A stretch of DNA of 64,000 bases from Thiobacillus denitrificans DSM 12475 (GTDB taxonomy: Bacteria; Pseudomonadota; Gammaproteobacteria; Burkholderiales; Thiobacillaceae), in assembly GCF_000376425.1 (NCBI RefSeq), contig NZ_AQWL01000009.1:83293-147292 (forward strand). Reading direction: 5' to 3'. Every line of letters begins with the position of its first letter. The stretch's first letter is position 1. The notes beneath the pieces were generated by a model. It ran no database searches. It saw only the letters and a program-made list of their open reading frames with translations, and was not told the DNA's origin. Shown here piece by piece: positions 37,706-48,664 of the stretch. Position numbers and translations under genes: made by a program.

Positions 37706-39727
37706 ATGGCTGGAGAATTTGGTAATCCTGAAGTAGTCCAGGAGGAAGTCGACATCCTCCTGATCGGCGGCGGCATGGCTTGCTGCGGCGCCGGTTACGA
37801 AGTCATGCGCTGGGCTGACGCCGCCAAGGCAGAGACCGGCATCGATCTGAAGATCAAGCTGGTCGACAAGGCCGCGATGGACCGTTCCGGTGCCGTGGCA
37901 CAAGGCCTGTCCGCGATCAACACCTATATCGGATCCGAACAGGATCCCGCCGACTACGCCCGCATGGTCTCCAACGACCTGATGGGTATCACGCGTGACG
38001 ACCTCGCCTACGACCTCGGCCGCAACGTGGATGATTCCGTGCACCTGTTCGAGGAATGGGGCCTGCCGATCTGGAAGACCGACGAAAACGGCGAGCGCCA
38101 CGACGGTTCGCAAGGCCTGCCCACGCTGAAGGACGGCGGCAAGCCCGTGCGTTCCGGCAAATGGCAGATCATGATCAACGGCGAATCCTACAAGTGGATC
38201 GTGGCCGAAGCGACCAAGAAGGCGCTCGGCATGGATCGCATCGAAGAGCGCATCTTCATCGTCAAGCTGGTCAACGACAAGAACGACCCCAACCGCATCG
38301 CCGGTGCCGTCGGCTTCTCGACCCGCGACCACAAGGTCGTCGTCTACAAGGCCAAGGCGATCCTGCTGGCCGCCGGTGGCTGCGTGAACATCTTCCGTCC
38401 GCGCTCCGTCGGTGAAGGTACCGGCCGTGCCTGGTACCCGGTGTGGAACGCAGGTTCGACCTACGCGATGGCTGCCGAAGCCGGCGCCGAGCTGACCATG
38501 ATGGAAAACCGCTTCGTGCCCGCCCGCTTCAAGGACGGCTACGGCCCGGTCGGCGCATGGTTCCTGCTGTTCAAGGCCCAGGCCGTCAACGCCTACGGCG
38601 AAGTCTACATGCAGAAGAACAAGGAACTGCTGAACGACTACCCCCCCTACGGTCAGGCTGCCGTGCCGGCTTCGTGCCTGCGTAACCACCTGATGCTGAA
38701 GGAAATGAAGGAAGGCCGCGGTCCCATCTACATGGACACCGTGACCGCCCTCGCCAAGCTGCGCGAGACCCTGACCCCGCGCGAAGTGAAGCACCTCGAA
38801 GCCGAAGCCTGGGAAGACTTCCTCGACATGTGCGTCGGCCAGTGCGGTATCTGGGTGGGCGAAAACATCGAGCCGGAGAAGAAGAACTCCGAACTGATGC
38901 CGACCGAGCCCTACCTGCTTGGCAGCCATTCCGGCTGCTGCGGCATCTGGGTGTCGGGCCCGACCGATATCGGCGCACCGACCGACGAAACGCACGCCGA
39001 TGCGGGCAAGATCCCGGCTCACCTGCCCAAGGGCTGGAACTGGGGCTACCGCTCGATGACCACGGTCAAGGGTCTGTTCACCGCCGGCGACGGCGTGGGC
39101 GCATCCGGCCACAAGTTCTCCTCCGGCTCCCACGCCGAAGGCCGCATGTGCGCCAAGTCCATGGTCAAGTTCTGCATCGACAACAAGGACTGGAAACCCG
39201 AACTCGACACCTCCGTCGAGCAACTGGTGGAAGACATCTACAAGCCGGTGCGCACCTTCCTCGAGCACAAGGACTACACCACGGCGATCGACGTCAACCC
39301 CAACTACATCACACCCAAGATGCTGCAGTTCCGTCTGCAGAAAATCATGGACGAGTATGTTGCCGGTGTCGCGACCTACTACACGACCAACGCCAACATG
39401 CTGGGTGTGGCGGAAGAAAAGCTGAACATGCTGAAGGAAGACGCAGAAAAGATGCGTGCGAAAGACCTGCACGAACTGCTGCGCGCGTGGGAAAACTACC
39501 ATCGCATCCTGACGGCCGAAGCCCACATGAAGCACATCCAGTTCCGCGAAGAAAGCCGTTACCCCGGCTTCTACTACCGCATGGACAAGAACTTTGTCGA
39601 TGAGGAAAACTGGCATTGCTTCGTGAACTCGGTCTACGACAAGAACTCCAAGCAGTGGAACTGCTTCAAGCGCGCCCACGTGGATCTGGTCGACAAGTCC
39701 AAGCTGTTCAAGCCCGCTGCCCACTAA
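37706..39727 (+). CDS. aprA: APS reductase alpha subunit, lineage-II type
   Basis: 673 residues. FAD enzyme interconverting sulfite plus AMP and APS. FAD-binding VDILLIGGGMACCGAGYE near the N-terminus, MDRSGAVAQGLSAINTYIG, AAGGCVNIFRPRSVGEGTGR and GDGVGASGHKFSSGSHAEGR. The length, the extra segments compared with the 622-residue copy and the AprB partner mark the lineage-II (sulfate-reducer-like) enzyme. No qmoABC and no aprM lie beside it here, so the electron acceptor is not evident from context. AGAGAGG precedes the ATG. A strong terminator follows. Confidence 0.97.
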   Translation: MAGEFGNPEVVQEEVDILLIGGGMACCGAGYEVMRWADAAKAETGIDLKIKLVDKAAMDRSGAVAQGLSAINTYIGSEQDPADYARMVSNDLMGITRDDLAYDLGRNVDDSVHLFEEWGLPIWKTDENGERHDGSQGLPTLKDGGKPVRSGKWQIMINGESYKWIVAEATKKALGMDRIEERIFIVKLVNDKNDPNRIAGAVGFSTRDHKVVVYKAKAILLAAGGCVNIFRPRSVGEGTGRAWYPVWNAGSTYAMAAEAGAELTMMENRFVPARFKDGYGPVGAWFLLFKAQAVNAYGEVYMQKNKELLNDYPPYGQAAVPASCLRNHLMLKEMKEGRGPIYMDTVTALAKLRETLTPREVKHLEAEAWEDFLDMCVGQCGIWVGENIEPEKKNSELMPTEPYLLGSHSGCCGIWVSGPTDIGAPTDETHADAGKIPAHLPKGWNWGYRSMTTVKGLFTAGDGVGASGHKFSSGSHAEGRMCAKSMVKFCIDNKDWKPELDTSVEQLVEDIYKPVRTFLEHKDYTTAIDVNPNYITPKMLQFRLQKIMDEYVAGVATYYTTNANMLGVAEEKLNMLKEDAEKMRAKDLHELLRAWENYHRILTAEAHMKHIQFREESRYPGFYYRMDKNFVDEENWHCFVNSVYDKNSKQWNCFKRAHVDLVDKSKLFKPAAH

Positions 39728-39749
39728 TCCATCGGTGACGCAGTAAACT

Positions 39750-39779
39750 CCGGGCGCCTTCTGGGCGCCCGGTTTTTTT
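39750..39779 (+). terminator. Rho-independent terminator after aprA
   Basis: CCGGGCGCC (39750-39758), loop TTCTG, GGCGCCCGG (39764-39772), then seven Ts; 23 bases after the aprA stop. Closes the sat-aprBA unit. Confidence 0.95.
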
Positions 39780-39904
39780 CCGGCAGTAATAACAGCAAGA
39801 CAATCAAGGTTGTTCAGCATCCAGCCGAAAGCGCGTACCCTACGCATTCCCGGCTATATGTTGATGTTTTTGAAGTGAGGGGCAGTGCCCCGAGAGGTCG
39901 CAAA

Positions 39905-40816
39905 ATGAACGAAGCCGAATTTAAAGACTTGATCGAGGATTCCCCTTTCGCGGGCAACCCGGTCAAACCCGCCATGCTGGCTGAAAACGCCAGGCTGCAA
40001 TTCCGCTGCCATCGCAACGTCAAATGCTGGAATGCCTGCTGCAGCAACATCGACATTCCTTTGACGCCCTACGATGTGCTGCGTCTGAAAAAGCGCCTGG
40101 ACATGTCGTCGGGCGAATTCCTCAAGCAGTACTCGGTACCGTTCGAGATGGACAAGGACGGCATGCCCGGCATCAAGCTGAATCCGGTCGAGGGTGGTAC
40201 CGCCTGCCAGTTCATGACACCCGAAGGCTGCGGCGTCTACGAAGACCGCCCTACCGCCTGCCGCTATTACCCGGTGGCGCTGTTGACCATGCGCCGTTCG
40301 GACGAATACGTCGACCGCAGTGCCTACGCGCTGGTGAAGGAGCCCCACTGCCTTGGCCACTTCGAGGACAAGGTCCAGACCATCGAGGAATACCGCCACG
40401 AACAGGGCGTCGACGAGTACGACCAGAAAGCGCACGCGTGGCGCCAGCTGGTGGTCAAGCGCAAATCGGCCGGCCCCGCGATCGGCAAGCCGACCCCGGT
40501 TTCCAACCAGCTCTTCTTCATGGCGAGCTATGACGTCGACCGTTTCCGCGCCTTTGTCATGAGCCCGAGCTTCAACGATACTTATGACATTCCGGTCGAG
40601 ATCATGGCCACCCTGATCGCCGACGACGAGGCCCTGCTCGACTTTGGCATGAACTTCCTGCGCCACGCGCTATTCGGCGAAGAATTTGTCGAGCAGCACC
40701 CGGGGGCGTACGAAAAGCGTCTGGCGCGCAAGCGCGCCCTGGCCGAGCAGGCGAAAGAGACCGAATTCCAGCAAAAGATGGCGCTCGAAGACGACAAGTA
40801 TTCGGGCGAGCACTGA
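39905..40816 (+). CDS. YkgJ-family zinc/iron-chelating protein
   Basis: 303 residues. The N-terminal half has the YkgJ cysteine cluster: FRCHRNVKCWNACCSNIDIPLTPYDVLRLKKRLDM, then GTACQFMTPEGCGVYEDRPTACRYYPVA. The C-terminal half (about 150-303) is helical and charged with no motif I know; it is an extension to the basic family. YkgJ proteins are thought to bind a metal or Fe-S cluster; the function is undefined. The ATG at 39905 was chosen since the upstream residues of the frame look unlike the family. First gene of a plus-strand run continuing into the DUF4124 gene. Confidence 0.88.
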   Translation: MNEAEFKDLIEDSPFAGNPVKPAMLAENARLQFRCHRNVKCWNACCSNIDIPLTPYDVLRLKKRLDMSSGEFLKQYSVPFEMDKDGMPGIKLNPVEGGTACQFMTPEGCGVYEDRPTACRYYPVALLTMRRSDEYVDRSAYALVKEPHCLGHFEDKVQTIEEYRHEQGVDEYDQKAHAWRQLVVKRKSAGPAIGKPTPVSNQLFFMASYDVDRFRAFVMSPSFNDTYDIPVEIMATLIADDEALLDFGMNFLRHALFGEEFVEQHPGAYEKRLARKRALAEQAKETEFQQKMALEDDKYSGEH

Positions 40817-40821
40817 TCCTC

Positions 40822-41295
40822 ATGCGTGTGCTTGCACTGGTCCTGCTCGCGTTGCCGGCCCTGTTCCCCGCAGGCGCATCGGCGCAGCCCACGCTCAACA
40901 AGTGCATCGACGCGCAGGGCAAGGTGACTTATTCCAACCTGCCCTGCCGCAATGCACGGGAAGCGCGCAAAGTGGAGATCGCCCCTGCACCGCTGCCCGA
41001 CCCGGTGCGCGTGCAACCAGCATTACCCATGCCAGCCCCCCCTGCCGCCTCCAAAGCGGCGAACCGCGACGCCGAGCCTGCCATTCACCTTGAAACCCGG
41101 CGTACCCTGAAGGGAAATGCCACCGCCAAACCTGCCTCGGCGCGGCAGTGTGACGCACTGGCCGACAAACTCGGGCGGGTGTTCGACAAAATGGATGCGG
41201 CACGCCGTAAAGGCTACACCCAGGAACAGATGGATGCCTGGAACGCGGAAGTCAAAGAACTCGAACGCAAGAAACAGCAATCCGCCTGCTTCTGA
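40822..41295 (+). CDS. Secreted DUF4124 protein
   Basis: 157 residues. A signal peptide ([21 protein letters not shown]) is followed by a DUF4124 domain ([23 protein letters not shown]), a proline-rich linker (about 60-85) and a helical tail with many Lys and Glu. Two domain cysteines (in KCIDA and LPCRN) can form a disulfide. Periplasmic; function unknown. It lies five bases after the YkgJ gene and 14 bases before cbbQ, so possibly one operon. Confidence 0.85.
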   Translation: MRVLALVLLALPALFPAGASAQPTLNKCIDAQGKVTYSNLPCRNAREARKVEIAPAPLPDPVRVQPALPMPAPPAASKAANRDAEPAIHLETRRTLKGNATAKPASARQCDALADKLGRVFDKMDAARRKGYTQEQMDAWNAEVKELERKKQQSACF

Positions 41296-41309
41296 AAAAA
41301 CCTTCGGCC

Positions 41310-42122
41310 ATGAACGCACGCACCCTCGACCCCACCCATCGTCTGATCGAAAAAGAGCCCTACTATGAAGCCGTCGGCGATGAAATCCGGCTCTTCGAGG
41401 CCGCCTACCGGCAACATATCCCGATCTTGCTGAAAGGCCCCACCGGCTGCGGCAAGACGCGCTTCATGGAACACATGGCGTGGCGACTCAAAAGGCCGCT
41501 GATCACGGTGTCGTGCCACGATGACCTCACCGCGTCCGACCTGGTCGGCCGCTATCTGGTCAAGGGCGGCGAAACCGTATGGGTCGACGGTCCGCTCACC
41601 CGCGCAGTTCGCTGCGGCGGCATCTGCTATCTGGACGAAATCGTCGAGGCGCGCAAGGACACCATGGTGGTGATCCATCCGCTGGCCGACGATCGCCGCA
41701 CCCTGCCGATGGAAAAACTCGGCCAGATCGTCGAGGCGCCGCCCGAGTTCTGCCTGGCCATTTCCTACAATCCCGGCTATCAGAGCGTGCTGAAGGATCT
41801 GAAGCAGTCAACCCGCCAGCGCTTCGTCGCGCTGGAATTCGACTACCCCTCGGCCGCGCTCGAACGCCGCATCGTCGCTACCGAATCCGGCGTGACCGAA
41901 GCGGTCGCCGACAATCTAGTGCGCTTCGCGCAGATGACGCGCAACCTCAAGGGCAGCGGGCTGGAGGAAGGCGCCTCCACGCGGCTGCTGGTGCATGCCG
42001 GCAAGCTGATCGCCGACGGCATCAGCCCGGTGACGGCATGCAAATCTGCGGTCGCGCAGGCGGTCACCGACGACGCCGACATGCTGAAGGCGATCCAGGA
42101 ACTCTCCTCATCGATTTTTTGA
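41310..42122 (+). CDS. cbbQ: CbbQ-type AAA+ ATPase (NorQ/GpvN family)
   Basis: 270 residues. MoxR-class AAA+ ATPase; with CbbO it forms a RuBisCO activase that removes inhibitory sugar phosphates. Walker [11 protein letters not shown], Walker [16 protein letters not shown], sensor 1 [10 protein letters not shown] and arginine-rich [13 protein letters not shown] are in place. NorQ/NirQ relatives serve nitric oxide reductase, so the substrate call depends on context. No RuBisCO or nor genes lie in the window. It is 20 bases before the vWA partner. Confidence 0.85.
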   Translation: MNARTLDPTHRLIEKEPYYEAVGDEIRLFEAAYRQHIPILLKGPTGCGKTRFMEHMAWRLKRPLITVSCHDDLTASDLVGRYLVKGGETVWVDGPLTRAVRCGGICYLDEIVEARKDTMVVIHPLADDRRTLPMEKLGQIVEAPPEFCLAISYNPGYQSVLKDLKQSTRQRFVALEFDYPSAALERRIVATESGVTEAVADNLVRFAQMTRNLKGSGLEEGASTRLLVHAGKLIADGISPVTACKSAVAQAVTDDADMLKAIQELSSSIF

Positions 42123-42142
42123 GCTGAAGCAGGCCATCCGAC

Positions 42143-44259
42143 ATGGCACAGCCGCCGCTTTCCGCCGCAGACATGGAGGCCAGCCTCCACGTCTGGCTGG
42201 AAACCGAATTCACCTATTTCAAGGTCGAGCAACTCGCCGCCGAGCTCGAACCGCTGGCACGCGACGAGCAGGACTTCATCCTCGGCTGGATCCGCCGCAT
42301 CGCCTCCACCCACATCACGCTCGCCTGGCAGTTCGGCCGCCGTGCACCGGCGCTGCTGCCGCGCATGGAGCGACGCCTGCTGGAGGCCTGGGCGGTGCAT
42401 GCCTGCGACGTCTACGACCGTACCGGCCTGCAGACCGCGCTCAGGGTGATGGAGCAAGTCGACAGCTTCGATGCAGCGCAGCACCGGAACGATGCGGCCG
42501 GCGCGCTGTTCGACGAGATCGCACCGGTGCTTGGCAATTTCGTCTGCGGCCTCTCCGGACGACGGCTGCGCATCGAGGAAGGCGATGCTGCCTGGACTGA
42601 CGGCGAGCGCATCGTGCTGCCGCCATTGATCGCCGCATTGCCGAATCTGGACGATAACTTCCAGCTCGCCAAGGCCACCGTCGCACTGCTGTGGGCGCAA
42701 ACTCGCTTCGGCACCCTGCGCATCGATTATGCAGGCGTCGCGGCCCACTATGCCGACCCGGAACGCGCGCTCGCCCGTCTTTACGCGCTGGAAACACTGC
42801 GGCTCACCGCGCGCATCGCGCGTGAGCTACCCGGCCTGCACCGCCAGATGCAGCGCCTGCGCGCACAGCTCGACCCTGAACTGCCGCCAGCCTGGCGCCG
42901 TTTCGAGGCTGCATTGGGCTCCGCCCAGTCCACGCTGGACGACAGCCTGGCCCTGCTCGGCGCCGCCTACGACGAAGCCGAATGCCCACAATGGAGCGAT
43001 CAGGGCAGCCTGCGTCCGGAGGCGATTGCCGCCGCCCGCGCCGCCCGAGTGGACAACGAGAAGGCGCGCCTGCGCATCAGGCTGGCCGAGCTGCTGGAAG
43101 AGCACACGACCGCGCAAACCGGCCCGCAGGCAGCGCCCGCAACGCCGCCTGCACTGGATGCCGAGCCGCGTGACGAAAACGGCCGGCTCGACTTCGAGAT
43201 CACCCTCGACGGCGCGCCGCTGGCGCCGCCCGACGATGTCAGACAGCTGCTTGCCTCGGTCTATCTCGACTTCGGCGAGATCCCCCCGGAATACCTCACC
43301 CCGGCGGGCGATGGCGAATACGACCCGACCCGCGTGTTCGACCAGCCCGAGGACCCTGATGCCGTATGGCACGGCACCTATCATGAAAAAGGCGCGGAGC
43401 TGTATCCCGAGTGGGATCACGGCCGTCAGCATTACCGCAAGAACTGGTGCGTGATGCGTGAAAAAACCGTCACCCCGGCGCACGACAGCTTCTATCGCGA
43501 TACGCTCGAAAAATACGCTGGCGTGGTCAAGCACCTGCGCAGGAAATTCGAAGCGCTGCGCGACGAGAACCGCCTCGACAAGCGGCAGACCCAGGGCGAC
43601 GAAATCGATCTCGACGCGCTGATCGAGGCGCTCGCCGATGCGAAAGACGGCCGCGAAATGAGCGATCGCCTGTTCGTGCGCCTGCATCGCGCCGAACGCA
43701 ACATCGCAGTGGCCTTTCTGGTCGACATGAGCGGTTCCACCAAGGGCTGGATCAACGAAGCCGAGCGCGAGGCGCTGATCCTGCTGTGCGAGGCGCTGGA
43801 ACTGCTGGGCGACCGCTATGCGATTTATGGTTTTTCCGGCACCACGCGCAAGCGCTGCGAGCTGTTCCGCATCAAGACTTTCGACGAACACTATGGCGAC
43901 GAAGTGAAGGCGCGCATCTCCGGCATCCGTCCGCAGGAATACACCCGCATGGGCTTCGCACTGCGCCACATGACCCGGCTGCTGAACCAGGTCGAGGCCC
44001 GCACCCGCGTGCTGATGACGCTATCGGACGGCCGCCCGGACGATTATTTCGACGTCTATCGCGGCCAGTACGGCATCGAGGACACGCGCATGGCGCTGCT
44101 GGAAGCCAGCCGCACCGGCATTCACCCCTTCTGCATCACGCTCGACCGCGACGCACGCGACTACCTGCCCCACATGTATGGCACAGCGCGTTACATCATT
44201 CTGGATGACGTGCGACAATTGCCCATCAAGGTCACCGACATTTATCGACGCATCACGAC

Positions 44260-44263
<4 letters not shown>
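42143..44263 (+). CDS. cbbO: CbbO/NorD-type von Willebrand A protein
   Basis: 706 residues. Large helical N-terminal region, then a C-terminal vWA domain (about 520-700) with the MIDAS motif AFLVDMSGSTKGW and further metal-site residues in SGTTRKRCELFRIKTFDE and TLSDGRPDDYFD. It is the adaptor that couples the CbbQ hexamer to its client. Its size (CbbO about 750-780, NorD about 640) is intermediate; the RuBisCO role is preferred because of the organism type. The stop overlaps the next gene's ATG (ATGA). Confidence 0.82.
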
Positions 44264-45683
<1,420 letters not shown>

Positions 45684-45688
45684 TCAAC

Positions 45689-45952
45689 TCAAGCCGCAAC
45701 CGGCTCGATGCGAACCACACGGCGGCGGGCTGCACCCTTGACTTCGAACTTGACCGTGCCGTTCGCCTTGGCGAACAGGGTGTGGTCCTTGCCGATGCCG
45801 ACGTTGTCGCCGGGGTGGAACTGGGTGCCGCGCTGACGCACGATGATGTTGCCCGCCAGAACCAATTCGCCGCCGTAGCGCTTCACGCCCAGACGTTTCG
45901 ATTCCGAATCGCGACCGTTACGCGAACTGCCGCCTGCTTTCTTGTGTGCCAT
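45689..45952 (-). CDS. rpmA: Ribosomal protein bL27
   Basis: 87 residues, [29 protein letters not shown] and then [31 protein letters not shown]: typical L27, whose N-terminal arm reaches the peptidyl-transferase centre. The N-terminus is the short form, with no cleaved leader as in Firmicutes. 12 bases downstream of rplU. Confidence 0.98.
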   Translation of the reverse strand: MAHKKAGGSSRNGRDSESKRLGVKRYGGELVLAGNIIVRQRGTQFHPGDNVGIGKDHTLFAKANGTVKFEVKGAARRRVVRIEPVAA

Positions 45953-45964
45953 GTCATGTGCTCC

Positions 45965-46276
45965 TTATGCGGTGATGCCACCGATTTGCACTTCGGTGAA
46001 GTACTGGCGATGGCCCTGGCTCTTGCGATAATGCTTGCGGCGGCGCATCTTGAAAATTTTGATTTTGTCGCCACGCGCCTGGTTCAGCACCGTGGCCGTC
46101 ACCGTGGCGCCACGCAGCATGGGGGCGCCCATTTTGATGTCAGCGCCATCGCCCACCATCAGCACCTGATCAAAGGTGATCTCGCTGCCGATCTCGGCTT
46201 CGAGCTTTTCAATTTTAAGTTTGTCACCGGCGCTCACGCGATATTGCTTGCCGCCGGTTTTGATGACTGCGTACAT
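45965..46276 (-). CDS. rplU: Ribosomal protein bL21
   Basis: 103 residues, [50 protein letters not shown], ending [21 protein letters not shown]: the complete L21 family sequence. It binds 23S rRNA in the large subunit. Preceded by a near-consensus sigma-70 promoter. Confidence 0.98.
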   Translation of the reverse strand: MYAVIKTGGKQYRVSAGDKLKIEKLEAEIGSEITFDQVLMVGDGADIKMGAPMLRGATVTATVLNQARGDKIKIFKMRRRKHYRKSQGHRQYFTEVQIGGITA

Positions 46277-46315
46277 TGGGGGTCTCCAACCAATACGAAC
46301 CCAGGAAAGCGCAAG

Positions 46316-46344
46316 ATTCTAGCGACGAACAGACAGCGAGTCAA
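46316..46344 (-). promoter_or_regulatory. Sigma-70 promoter of rplU-rpmA
   Basis: On the minus strand TTGACT (46344-46339), 17 bases, TAGAAT (46321-46316): close to TTGACA-17-TATAAT. The start point would fall about 30 bases before the rplU ATG (46276), a short normal leader. Confidence 0.88.
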
Positions 46345-46446
46345 ACGATTTAATCCAGCCGCCGCACTGATTATCTAGCCGCAAGCGATGAAAAACCGCG
46401 CCCGGACTGCTAACATCTGAGGCTTTTCCCTATACAAACCTTTACC

Positions 46447-47415
46447 GTGTCCCTGGAGAGCCTGCAATCCTACCTGACTGACGACATGCGCGCTGTCGAT
46501 CATGTCATCCGCCAAAGCCTGCATTCCGACGTAGCGCTGATCCGCCAGGTCTCGGAATACATCATCAACAGCGGCGGCAAGCGGCTGCGCCCGGCGCTGG
46601 TGCTGCTATCCGCAGGCTGTCTCAATTATCCGGGCCGCGCCCATTACGAGCTTGCCGCGGTGGTCGAGTTCATCCACACCGCCACCCTGCTGCATGACGA
46701 CGTGGTCGACGAATCCGAACTGCGGCGCGGCCGCGAAACCGCCAACGCCCTGTTCGGCAATGCCGCCAGCGTGCTGGTCGGCGACTTCCTCTATACGCGC
46801 GCTTTCCAGATGATGGTGGGGATCGACAACATGGAAGTCATGCGCATCCTGTCCGACGCCACCAACATCATCGCCGAGGGCGAGGTACTGCAACTGCTCA
46901 ACTGCCACGACCCCGACATCGACGAAGAGCACTACCTGCGCGTCATCCGCTACAAGACCGCCAAGCTGTTCGAGGCCGCGAGCCGGCTGGGCGCCGTCAT
47001 CGGTGGCGGCAGCGACGCGGAAAAGGACGCGCTGGCGCGCTACGGCATGCACCTCGGCACCGCGTTCCAGCTGATCGACGACGTGTTGGACTACTCCGGC
47101 GACTTCCTCAAGACCGGCAAGAACATCGGTGACGACCTGGCTGAAGGCAAACCCACCCTGCCGCTGCTGTATGCAATGAAGCACGGCACCCCGGAACAGG
47201 CCGCCAGCATCCGCCAGGCCATCGAACACGGCGGCCTGACCGAATTCCAGAGCGTGCTCGCTGCAATCAAGGATACGCGCGCCCTGCACTACACTCGCGA
47301 AGTCGCGCAGCGGGAAGTCCAGATGGCAAATGATGCAATTTCTGCATTACCGGATTCAAAATCCAAATCAGCTTTGCTACAATTAGCGGCTTTCGCGGTT
47401 GACCGTAGTTTTTGA
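46447..47415 (+). CDS. ispB: Octaprenyl diphosphate synthase
   Basis: 322 residues from a GTG. Long-chain prenyl transferase that makes the ubiquinone side chain. First aspartate motif LLHDDVVDESELRRG, second FQLIDDVLDYSGD; GGKRLRPALVLLS near residue 45. Small residues before the first motif permit a long product. The GTG start gives MSLESLQSYLTDDMRAVD. Divergent from rplU. The quinone made here serves the AprM, SQR-like and bd oxidase reactions. Confidence 0.93.
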   Translation: MSLESLQSYLTDDMRAVDHVIRQSLHSDVALIRQVSEYIINSGGKRLRPALVLLSAGCLNYPGRAHYELAAVVEFIHTATLLHDDVVDESELRRGRETANALFGNAASVLVGDFLYTRAFQMMVGIDNMEVMRILSDATNIIAEGEVLQLLNCHDPDIDEEHYLRVIRYKTAKLFEAASRLGAVIGGGSDAEKDALARYGMHLGTAFQLIDDVLDYSGDFLKTGKNIGDDLAEGKPTLPLLYAMKHGTPEQAASIRQAIEHGGLTEFQSVLAAIKDTRALHYTREVAQREVQMANDAISALPDSKSKSALLQLAAFAVDRSF

Positions 47416-47498
47416 CCGCGTTGAAAGACGTTTCCTTGAACGTTTCCCGGTAGTTCTTCAAGCAAGGGTTCAGCCCATACTGGACCCGCCATCTGCCT

Positions 47499-47576
<78 letters not shown>

Positions 47577-47726
47577 GAATCCTCATTCATGGCAGCCAAT
47601 ACACGACCACTTCTTCTCCGCGTACGATCCGGCTTCGCCATGGCTGCGCCAATCACCACAAAAACCATGCGGATTTCGAAGCGCCCAATGCCGCTAGAAT
47701 GGCGCTTTTTTGCACAGGAGCACACC

Positions 47727-47978
47727 ATGTCCGAACCCATTGTCTACGACCGCAAACCCGCTGAACTCGAACTCGAACCTGGCGAATACTGGTGGTGCTC
47801 GTGCGGCCGCTCGATGACGCAGCCGTTCTGCGACGGTTCGCATGAAGGCAGCGGGATCGAGCCGATGCCGTTCGTCATCAAGGAAAAAACGACGGTATGG
47901 CTGTGCAACTGCAAGCACAGCAAGGACAAGCCGTTTTGCGATGGCGCGCACAACGAACTGTCTGACGACATGTTCTGA
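47727..47978 (+). CDS. Double CDGSH iron-sulfur protein
   Basis: 83 residues with two CDGSH-type 2Fe-2S motifs: CSCGRSMTQPFCDGSH and CNCKHSKDKPFCDGAH, each with three Cys and one His. Such small proteins bind labile 2Fe-2S clusters and act in redox or iron handling. AGGAG precedes the ATG at 47727; the upstream frame is non-coding. It lies 17 bases before the DUF924 gene. Confidence 0.93.
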   Translation: MSEPIVYDRKPAELELEPGEYWWCSCGRSMTQPFCDGSHEGSGIEPMPFVIKEKTTVWLCNCKHSKDKPFCDGAHNELSDDMF

Positions 47979-47995
47979 GCCACATTGAACCCGCC

Positions 47996-48598
47996 ATGAC
48001 AGACGCCTCCGAAAAGGTGCTCGCTTTCTGGTTCGGCGCGCCAGGCAGCGCGACCGCGGTCGCCGAACGGCAAGGCAAGCTGTGGTTCGGCAAATCACCG
48101 GAAAATGATCAGGCGGTCATCGACCGCTTTGCCGCCACGCTGACCGCGGCCACTGCAGGCCACCTCGACCACTGGATAGACACCCCGCGCGGACGACTGG
48201 CGCTGGTGATTGTGCTCGACCAGTTTCCGCACCATATTTATCGCGATCAGCCGCAGGCCTTTGCCACCGATCCGCAATCGCTGGCGCTGAGTCTCGCCGC
48301 GCTGGAATCCGGCGAGTACCGGCAGCTGGCGCCGATCGAGCGGGTGTTTCTCTATCTGCCGCTAGAGCACGCCGAGTCGCTTGCCATGCAGGAGCGGGCC
48401 GTTTCGCTGTATACGCAATTGGCGCACGAGGCGGCGGCAGACGAACGCGCGCTGTTCGACAACTTCCTCGATTACGCGCGCAAGCATCTCGACGTCGTCG
48501 CGCGCTTCGGCCGCTTCCCGCATCGCAATGCGATCCTGGGCCGCCCCTCCACGCCCGACGAGATCGAATTCCTGAAACAGCCCGGCTCGCGTTTTTAG
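47996..48598 (+). CDS. DUF924 family protein
   Basis: 200 residues, all-helical. The DUF924 signature is clear: VLAFWFG at the start, KLWFGKSPENDQAVIDRF, LALVIVLDQFPHHIYRDQPQAFATD and the final FGRFPHRNAILGR. Function unknown; TPR-like fold. Probably co-transcribed with the CDGSH gene. Confidence 0.9.
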   Translation: MTDASEKVLAFWFGAPGSATAVAERQGKLWFGKSPENDQAVIDRFAATLTAATAGHLDHWIDTPRGRLALVIVLDQFPHHIYRDQPQAFATDPQSLALSLAALESGEYRQLAPIERVFLYLPLEHAESLAMQERAVSLYTQLAHEAAADERALFDNFLDYARKHLDVVARFGRFPHRNAILGRPSTPDEIEFLKQPGSRF

Positions 48599-48664
48599 CG
48601 GGAGAGGTAAGAACGCAGCGGTCGGCAGGCGTAAAATGGGCGTTTTTCGCCTTCCGGCTCGTTC

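Noticed and set aside
37163-39847. An 894-codon open frame antisense to aprB and aprA
   Set aside because: It mirrors the reading frame of two strongly supported apr genes; the protein is His/Val/Gly-rich with no domain, as expected from high-GC antisense frames.
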